NCBI GenBank assembly: GCA_030142905.1 | Contig: JASJOG010000016.1 | Span: forward strand, 248,001 to 312,000 | DNA: 64,000 bases | Source of the DNA: Heliopora coerulea | Lineage: Eukaryota; Cnidaria; Anthozoa; Scleralcyonacea; Helioporidae | Direction: 5' to 3' | Notes under the pieces: model-generated | What the model saw: the letters and a program-made list of their open reading frames with translations, nothing else | Database searches by the model: none | Told to the model about the DNA's origin: nothing | Shown here: positions 11,901-20,900 of the stretch, in pieces | How the letters are laid out: each line of letters begins with the position of its first letter | Position numbering within the stretch: the first letter of the stretch is position 1 | Program-made: the position numbers and the translations under genes

Positions 11901-14900
11901 AACAAAGTAGGAGAGAGAGTGGACATGTTTGAGCAGAATAAGAAAACAGTAACGATGAACACTGCAAATATTATCTATAAATCGTTTATTTTACCTATTT
12001 TCGACCATTGTGACACAACTTGGAATTGCTGTGGAAAAGTGAACGCAGACCTTCTCGAGAATTACAAATGCGCGCTCCGCGCATTATTATGAAAACAACC
12101 AGTGGAGACGAAGCTTTAAGTTTGCTTGGATAAGATACATTAAGATCTGAACACGGCAACCATGTATTTAATCTAGTAAGAAAGTATAATGAAGGAAGAT
12201 TGCCATAATATTTTAGCAATTATTTTATTTTTGACGAGGATATTGTTAAACGAACGACTAGGCAAAGTAATATTCTCCACCTGCCCAAAGCGAGGACTGA
12301 ATGAGTAAAAAAATCTTTTTATTAACACGGACGTAAATTTTTGATCGTTTAATACTAATTTGTAAATAATTAGATTATTTAACTACTTTTTTACATATTC
12401 CAGAGTTTTATTTAAGTGACTTTTAGATTATCTGCTTAATTTTTATTTATTCTACTTCTCGTTATTCAGATTATTGGTCCTTTAGATTATTAGATTTTTA
12501 CCATTGTTACATTAGGGCTTCTACTGATATCAGAATTACTAACATGTAAATCTGAAAGAACTTTCCCTGGATGAATAAAGGCATCATCATCCATCTGTCC
12601 GATCGACCATCTATCCAATCATTCTTCCATCCATCCAATCTCATTCCATTTCATTTAAGATGGCTTGCAACGACTTTAGTACAGGAATACTTTCGAAAGC
12701 CACCTGTTCTTTGAACGCGTTAGCTTCGCTTAGGAAAGCCATAATAAAAACAACACTTAATTATTGTCCCAGCATACTAGATCTTAGTTTTAAGGGTATA
12801 ACTTTATTTCATTTGGTGTTTTAGCATGGGTGGACATGGTGCATTAATTTCTTTTCTAAAGAATGCTGGGACGTACAAGGTAAGGTTTTCTTTTCTAACT
12901 GTGATTGTTGTTTTGAAAACAAAACACGTTCTCTTAACGGACGAATTAAAGACGAGCATTCGCTTGCCAGTACTGTAGCCGTTCACAGGTAGGAAGATGT
13001 CGCTTGGTTTGTTCTTTCTTACGTTCATTGTTTTGGGACAAGCGACACATGCGTTATAAAATCTTGCAGGCATTTGTTTGATTGTACAGTAGTTCTTATC
13101 AGGAAGGTCGCCATGCAGCCTTGCAAAATTGGGGAAGATATCAATAAAAAATGATTTCGATTAAAACGAGAGGGTAGCAGACCTTGTAGAATGACCTGAG
13201 GTAAAATGTTTTGGTTGATGCCTGAAAATGTATACCGTCTTCGTTGGTAATAGCTCTGGCGAAATATTTGAGCAGTTGTTTGTGACCCTCTGAGGCTCTT
13301 TGGTTGTCACCCTCCACATCATCAGGTTGTCATTGGATTTAGAAAAATTACAGAGTTGATCCCGAAAAAAAGAGGGAAGTCTGACTCCCCGAGTTTCGCC
13401 TTGGTAACCCCTCCAGCTTCTTGTACACTTTTTAGTAGGAACCGTCGTACGCACGTTGTGATAGTACAATTCTCGTTTTCGTTTTTAGAAAAAAGAGACA
13501 TACATAACATTATCTTCATGTTACATTTGAGTACAGGGACATTAATCACGTCATAATGGTTTAGAGAAACGTTGGTTATACAGTCGAACCTGTATATAAC
13601 GGCCCTGTATTAAGCGGCCACCCTCTATTAAGCGGGCAGTTTTCAAAGTCCCGATTTTTTTTCTATAGAAATACTATATTTATCACCTGTATTAAGCGGC
13701 CACCTGTATTAAGTGGCCGCGGCCACAGTTTGCCTCTCCCATGTCTGTCTTTTGTTATTATTTTTACCTGTATTAAGCGGCCACCCTCGAAATGAAACCC
13801 GAGAATATTTAGGTAAACACGCATATCACATTTTATATGGACTTTATTCTGTTCAAGTGATCTGTCAACATTGTGAGCAAACAATACATTTCCTATATAA
13901 CTACACTGTATAACATTTATTGATTGTTAGCATGCAGTTCAGTGTCGCTATTCTCTACTCGAAACTTCTCTTTAGCTAGGTTTTTCTTCAGCCATTTGAT
14001 TGAAAATAGATCGCCTTCAAACGTATACTTGCAGGGATTTCCAGGCCATAACCTCCACCTCTGTTAACGCACTTGTCCTTTACAACAACTTTTCCGCTGT
14101 TTGTTGGCCGTTTCAAAAATTTGGTTAGCCATGCCATCAACTTAGGCACAGGATTAATCACTTCGTTATTGTCCGTCATTGCGTTAGGGTGAAAATATGG
14201 TTTTGAAGCAGTCTTGCGGCAAACAGATCTTGTTGATCTTGATTTACGTTTTTGGCGAGCAACTGCCACAGCATTCGTGTCTTTTTTATTTTGCGGCTCT
14301 CGTATCAGTTCAAACAACTCATCAACTTTCGGCTCCCAAATACCGATGCATGTATGGTACCCGCGAATATAAGAATCTACGTGAAAAAGTTCCATAGACA
14401 TCTTAATTTCAGACAGAATTGTAACAGTGTAGCGACAACAGAGTGTCATTCAAAGTTCCGCTTGTGATGTAGCTGTCAAAAAGGCGACAAATGTGTTCTA
14501 ATATTTAGCCGAACCCAAACAATACTGTTCAAGGCGAAGCCTGCGATTACTTTCGGACTTTACTTCATCCACGATGTCTAATAAGAAGCGTGAATGTCTT
14601 TCTCTCAGCGTCCCTTAAGTCATTAGGTTTATATATTCTATCGTTTTTAGTACCTTTCATTTAAATGTTTTATTTACCATACAAATTGTTTGAAATAGTA
14701 CTGCTTGTCTTATTCTTTTCTTGAATGAGGTGTTGGTCAAACTTGGCCACAACCAAGTAGCTCCTCATGGAGTATTTTCGGTCATCCTGTATTAAGCGGC
14801 CACCTGTATTAAGCGGCCACCTGTATTAAGCGGCCACTTTTCAAAGTCCCGAGGGTGGCCGTTATATACAGGTTCAACTGTACTACAGAAACGAATTAAG

Positions 14901-17900
14901 AATGCTTATTGAGATAGGAATGATAGCATTTGATCCGGGAAAATACCTGAAAATACTTGGCATTTTTCGTATGAAGTGACATCATTAATGATTCTACCAC
15001 GATACAGGTACACGAGAAAAATATTTTGTTTCTTAGGAAAAAATGTTAACGTCAGCTTCTTGTCCTGTTTTTTCCATATTTGCATATCACCCAGAGAACT
15101 CACACCATTGATGACTTGTTTGACCCTTCCCCTTGCTGGAAATTTCTTGAACTGTGTATACCGATGCAAATTTATCGAACTTCGAATTCATTGAATTGAC
15201 GTCGATGAAAGTACACCTAACTTCAAATTGACTTGAACTGAGTGAGCAAAAATAAACAAAACAAGCGATATTTGGCAAGAAATACGTGGCTTATAAGGAA
15301 TATAATGAATATAACGTCACCAAACCCAGTTGATTGTGGTGTGCCTTATTGGTCGGATCTAGTACCACTCCTCTTCTTGCTGTATATAAATAATCTATCA
15401 AATTGCTTAAAAGGTTGCGCACCTTCTGTGTATGCAGATGACCCCAACTTAACTGTGCTTGGATTGGCGGAACTCGACGATCACCCGGTTCTGAGGTCTA
15501 GTAAGAATTGAGTCGAGTCATTTACGGGAGAGATTTGGCGAGTCGGCTCGAGTCATTTGAGGTTACCGACTCCAGTCTCCAAAAGTTAGGACTCGAGTCG
15601 ACTCGAATCCGAGTCAATGACTCGAGTAGTTACAATATTGGTTTGAGCTTGACGAACGTTCAAACATATTGTCCATGAAACCTTGAATTCCCTAATGGTA
15701 ACGACAATCACAGTGTAAATAACGAATATTACTGATGATGACTTTGAGAATTAAGGGTACAAAGACCATTAAAAGTGATAACGGTGACACTGCCCATGCA
15801 GGATAATATTTATTGTAATTAATAAGTCTAATAATTCCATAAGATCGTAGAAGCACAAGTGCTAATAGAGACTTCAAGTAAACGACAAATTTCTTTATTG
15901 CATACATGTTTCGGCAAAACTCATGCCATCTTCAGTGCATCTTAATGCCATCTTCTTTGCCGAAACATGTATGCAATAAAGAAATTTGTCGTTTACTTGA
16001 AGTCTCTATAAGTCTCATAAATTAATAAATTAATAGTTATTCTAATAATTGGTAGTTATTCTAATAAATTAATTAGTCCAAAGATATTAGTCTATAAAAC
16101 TGATATTTCACCTGTATTTTAGTCCGCTTCAGCATTTTCACCAATTTGCAATCCTATCAATTGTCCTTGGGGACAGAAAGCGTTTACTGGTTATTTAGGA
16201 AGTGACAAAGAAACGTGGAAGGTAAACGTTTTATTTTTGATGTTAATGATTTGAATCTTAGATGATATGTTGAGGTTCGAAGTTAATCGTCCAGGTGGTT
16301 GCAGTCTAGAAAGACTACAACAAAATGGACGATCAACTTTCCACTACTATTTTATATCGGTCCCGATTGGGTCTTAAAATTAAGGATTCAAACTCTTGAA
16401 AGTTTTCCTCGCATATAACCTCCATTTAATGAGCTGGAGTGTAAATGCCAAATATTCGATGAATAAACCCATTACTTCACCGGCATTACCACAATTATAA
16501 ATAACAGAACTAGTGTCCAAGCTTTCAGCAACGGCCTTCGTTGTTCAGTTGGCAGAGCCCTGTACTAGATTTTCATAGGATCGGAGGTTCGACAAACAAC
16601 ATTTAGTGTGATGAAATGTAAATACCAAATATTTATTGAATATATCCATTATTTTATAATTGGTTGGCTTCATGCAACTTGCTGTTAGTAACATGAACAC
16701 GAACGCTTTTTCCAAAGTTAAATCCAATTGGGTTTTCAGTTTCTTGGAGTAATTTTGAATAGAAAAAAAAAATAAACGGTTGGATGTTTGAAATTGATTG
16801 TGAAAGGAGAGTTGGGTTGGGTTTTGTTTGAAATGCATTTAAATATTTACAAGAAACCCAAGTTTCGATAAAACCTGGACGCACGTTTCCACAAAACGAA
16901 TTTCCATGCTCTAATGTTTGAATAGTTATATCGGCCAATTTACTGAGCTATATCTACTGCCAAAAGTGGCTGTACAGCTTCGAAAGAAAACTAGCCACGG
17001 ACATCAGCATTTCATCGAGAATGTCCATGATGTTTGCTACTAATAACGGATTCTTTGCTAGAGAACCGCCTCCCTGCTTATTATTTCTCTCATCTCTTCT
17101 CTTATTAGCAGTTTTTTTTAGTATTTGGTTGTTGCTTCATATTTTCAAATTACGCACGCTGCTCACATTATTGGGCAACATATTATCTCAATTCCTTTAG
17201 GAGTACGACGCTTGCGAGCTAATGAGGACTTATGAGGGACCAAAATCTGAGATTCTTATTGACCAGGTCAGGAAAATAAAGTACAATTAACACATTATGT
17301 AAGACGTATAAAGAGTTTATTTAACTTCAAAGAGTTTGATGTACTTGGTGTGTCATATATACTTGGTCTGTCATCAGAGTTGAAATAGAACGTACGTATT
17401 TGTTTCTTGGTGAATGACCGGAGTTGGAATAACGAGTGGAGTTAGAGGACAAACTGAGGTTTAGAGTGAAGACCAGATGGACTAACTGCTTCAGATAGGG
17501 TAAGGAGCGAACCTGGAGTAACGACTTACCTTCACAATTAGAACAAGAGTAAAAGTGGGGGTAGAGAAGTAGTGACTGAAGTAAGAGAGAGTACTATATT
17601 AGTAAGAATAGACTAGAATTAGAGTAAACAGTCGAGTTAGAGGAAAAGTTGGAGTTGTGGAAGGTATAGCGTTTAGAGAAAAGAGCAGAGTTGGGGAAAG
17701 GGCTGGGACAGGGAGAGTTTAGGAAAAAAAACTGGAATTGGATTAGACGAAATAACAAGATTTTGTGAAAGGAACTTCTCAGTGCAGGCTTTAGCAAGAA
17801 CGACGGGGAGAAGAGATAAATGGGGTACATCACCGTTCACAGACCGTGACAATGCATCATGGTAAGGTTGCTAAAAGTTTCGCGTGGGGCTGCTAAATCT

Positions 17901-20900
17901 CGTGAATTAATGGCGACGCGATCAATGCGAGTTGATAGAAGCTAGATTTTGATTGAATAAGATCCATTACGTAAGGAGATGCGAATGCATTCATGAAGGA
18001 CAGCATGAAGGGCTCGGTTATTTGTATTTTCCAATTTATAAGCATCTTGTTTCATGCTGTGGTGCCTGCTGAAACAGGACTGAAGGTGTCACACTAGAAA
18101 GGAGTTTCATTTTCACATTGGATGGAATAAACTTTTTTCCTCTCTTCATTATTCCAAGCTTCCTATTTGCTTTCTGGAATCAATTATTAATGCATGGTTG
18201 AAGCTTCAACCTTTTTATCAAACTCAATGCCAAGTAGCTAAATTTTGTCATAATTTGCAACTTCCTGCCCGTCCACATAAAAGGTAATGAAAAGTCTTTC
18301 CCAGAGAGAAATATGAATTGATATTGCTTTTATACGTAACCTGCTCCAAACTATTGGTTGGTGAAGGATAGTGTATGATTTATCTTGTTCCCTCTATTAA
18401 GGTACTCCCTCTGTTAAATCTTCTGATAAACCCAACGAATTGATGATACTGGATTGTGGTTTTAAGTAATCTGCTCAAAACCACTCGTTAGTGAAGAATA
18501 TTGTATGATTTACCTTTGTTCCTCTATTAAAACTCTCCTATTAAACCGCCCTTCTGGTAAACCCTTCCCCTTGAACTGAAATTAGTAATCCCCTTTCTTT
18601 TTAGTTCCCTTCCTCTTTAGGCGCGCTTATACAAGATATTTTGACTGCTATTTTGTTGCGACTTTTACTGCAATAAATCTACTGTAATGTACATTTTCGG
18701 CCCCACCGAACGTGCCCTCATCAGTTCTTTTACCCTGCAAAAACAACTCAGTCAAAAAACTAAAAATCCACAAAGGAATCCTAGCAAGAAGTTTTTAGCT
18801 TAGTTGGTGAAGTCGCTGATAAAATCGCAGCAAGAATTAGCCCGAATTGCAGTAACAGTAACGACGGTCATTGAAATCTCAATAAAATCACTGTAGTTTA
18901 CGAAAGCGGTTTCAAATCTTCGTCTGGTAGGCGATAAAAGTTGCAGCAAAATTGCAGTGCAAATAGCAGTTAAATTGTAAGTATAAATACAAGGCCTTGG
19001 GCTACCTAAGGGAAATTTACTGCATAGCTGATTATCATTCGATCTATGAGATCATATGGAAGAGGCTAACCGTGGTGATTCTCTGGAGACTGGAATGCTT
19101 TTCGAAACTAGTTCTGCCAGATCTATTTTCTTTTCTCTATACTGTCACAACGTCGCTATCATATTAATGTCGTCATGTCCAGCCATGTTCAAGCATGTTC
19201 ACAGGTGCCATCGCATAGGCTTAGTAGAAAGTTTGGCCCTAGAGGGAGCAGTACCAAAGCGTGTTTTAAGTGAAGGTTTTTTTTGTTTAAAAGTTACACA
19301 TATCGGTCAAAATTTACGCTACATAGGCTTAAAATACGAGAACAAAAGTTTAAAACTTACCGCGGAGCCACGTTTCCGCCCTGGGTTTTAGTGCTATAGG
19401 TGGTCTGAATGTAATCGAGCTATTTTACTTATTCGTACACTGAGTTAGTGATGGCGTTATCTGCCAGCTAAATGTATGGGTCGCATTCAGAGAAGGGATT
19501 CGTTTGCCATCAACTATTACATATCCGTGGGCCACATTTAAAGTATTGAACTGTGTTTCTCATTAATCCAAGATTGCAGAACTTTGTGGTATCTTGGTGA
19601 TGTTCATTGAGATGTGTACACATTAGTGATTACTGGATCAGGTTAATCATTAATCATTAATTATTAATCAATTAATTCATTAGATATTACATCACTAGAA
19701 CTAAACGTTATGTTATCAAAATATTTAGACTCTCTTTGCTCATGAACACTTTGTCAGTAAACCTCAAACTTGGCGTCAATCCCTGTTTTGTTTTGTACAT
19801 TTGCTGTGTTGCTAACAGCGAAAGCAAAATAAATATGTAATCTCTATTGTATTGCAGGGTTTGGGAGATAATTTTTACAGTGCAGGGCAACTCCTTCCGG
19901 AAAACTTCAAGAAAGTTTGTGATGAGGTTCAGTTTCCACTGAATCTTCGAATTCACGAGGTACGTTGGGGTTTTTCACTATAGCTTTTACAACAGTTTTT
20001 TGACATGAATATCTGACCCACTAATGAATATAAGTTGATCGGATATTTTTCGTTTTTTTGTCTCTTGTCTTTTTGTGTATAATGCGAAAAAAAATCGTGT
20101 AAAACTCGAAAATGCTCAAGTATTTGCGCACAAAGTGTGCAAAAGCGTTTGAGTTCACGAAGTGTGACTGACTCTGTGGGGATGGAGAATAGCCTGGGTG
20201 AATTCATATTTTTGAGATATATATGTTGGAAATGTGGGAGCTTGGAGATATCTTGAATGAGAGATGACCACTCAGGTCGCACATATCTCGACCTTGCACG
20301 TTAGCTCACCATCTGAGTCTTGGTAACTCAATGGTTAGAGCGTCTCACCGGTCATCAGGAAGTTGCTGGTTCGGTCCTTGTCTGGGGCTCAGAAATCGTT
20401 TTTCTGAGAATAAGGGTTGAGGTTATGTATGTATGTATGTATGTATGTATGTATGTATGTATGTATGTATGTATGTATGTATGTATGTATGTATGTATGT
20501 ATGTATGTACGTGTGTATGAGTGTGTGTATGCGTGTGTGTATGCGTGTGTGGGTGTAGGTGTAGGTGTGAGGGTGCGTGGGTGTGTGTGTGTGTGAGTGT
20601 GTGTGTGTACTCATAATAAAAACATAATGATTCTGTTCTGTCGACATATGACAAACTTGCATCGTACACACGACATTTATTACAAAGTACAGGTAGGGGC
20701 TGCACTTTAAATCATTTAAATAAATGGATTGACCTTTGGAGTATTTGCAAATGCCCGTTGAAGTTGATCGTTTTAGGAAGTCTAGTCTTGACAAAGACTG
20801 TCGTTGGTTGTTGAAGTTTTGACGGCCTCAGCAGTGGTCATCCTCAAAGTCAAACAGTATCCATCGCCTGTTAATCCCTAGTTTTACGTCTTTTTCGTCC

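Noticed and set aside
20320..20520. Long open frames on both strands (VCMY and THTH repeats)
   Set aside because: They are translations of the TATG/GT microsatellite.
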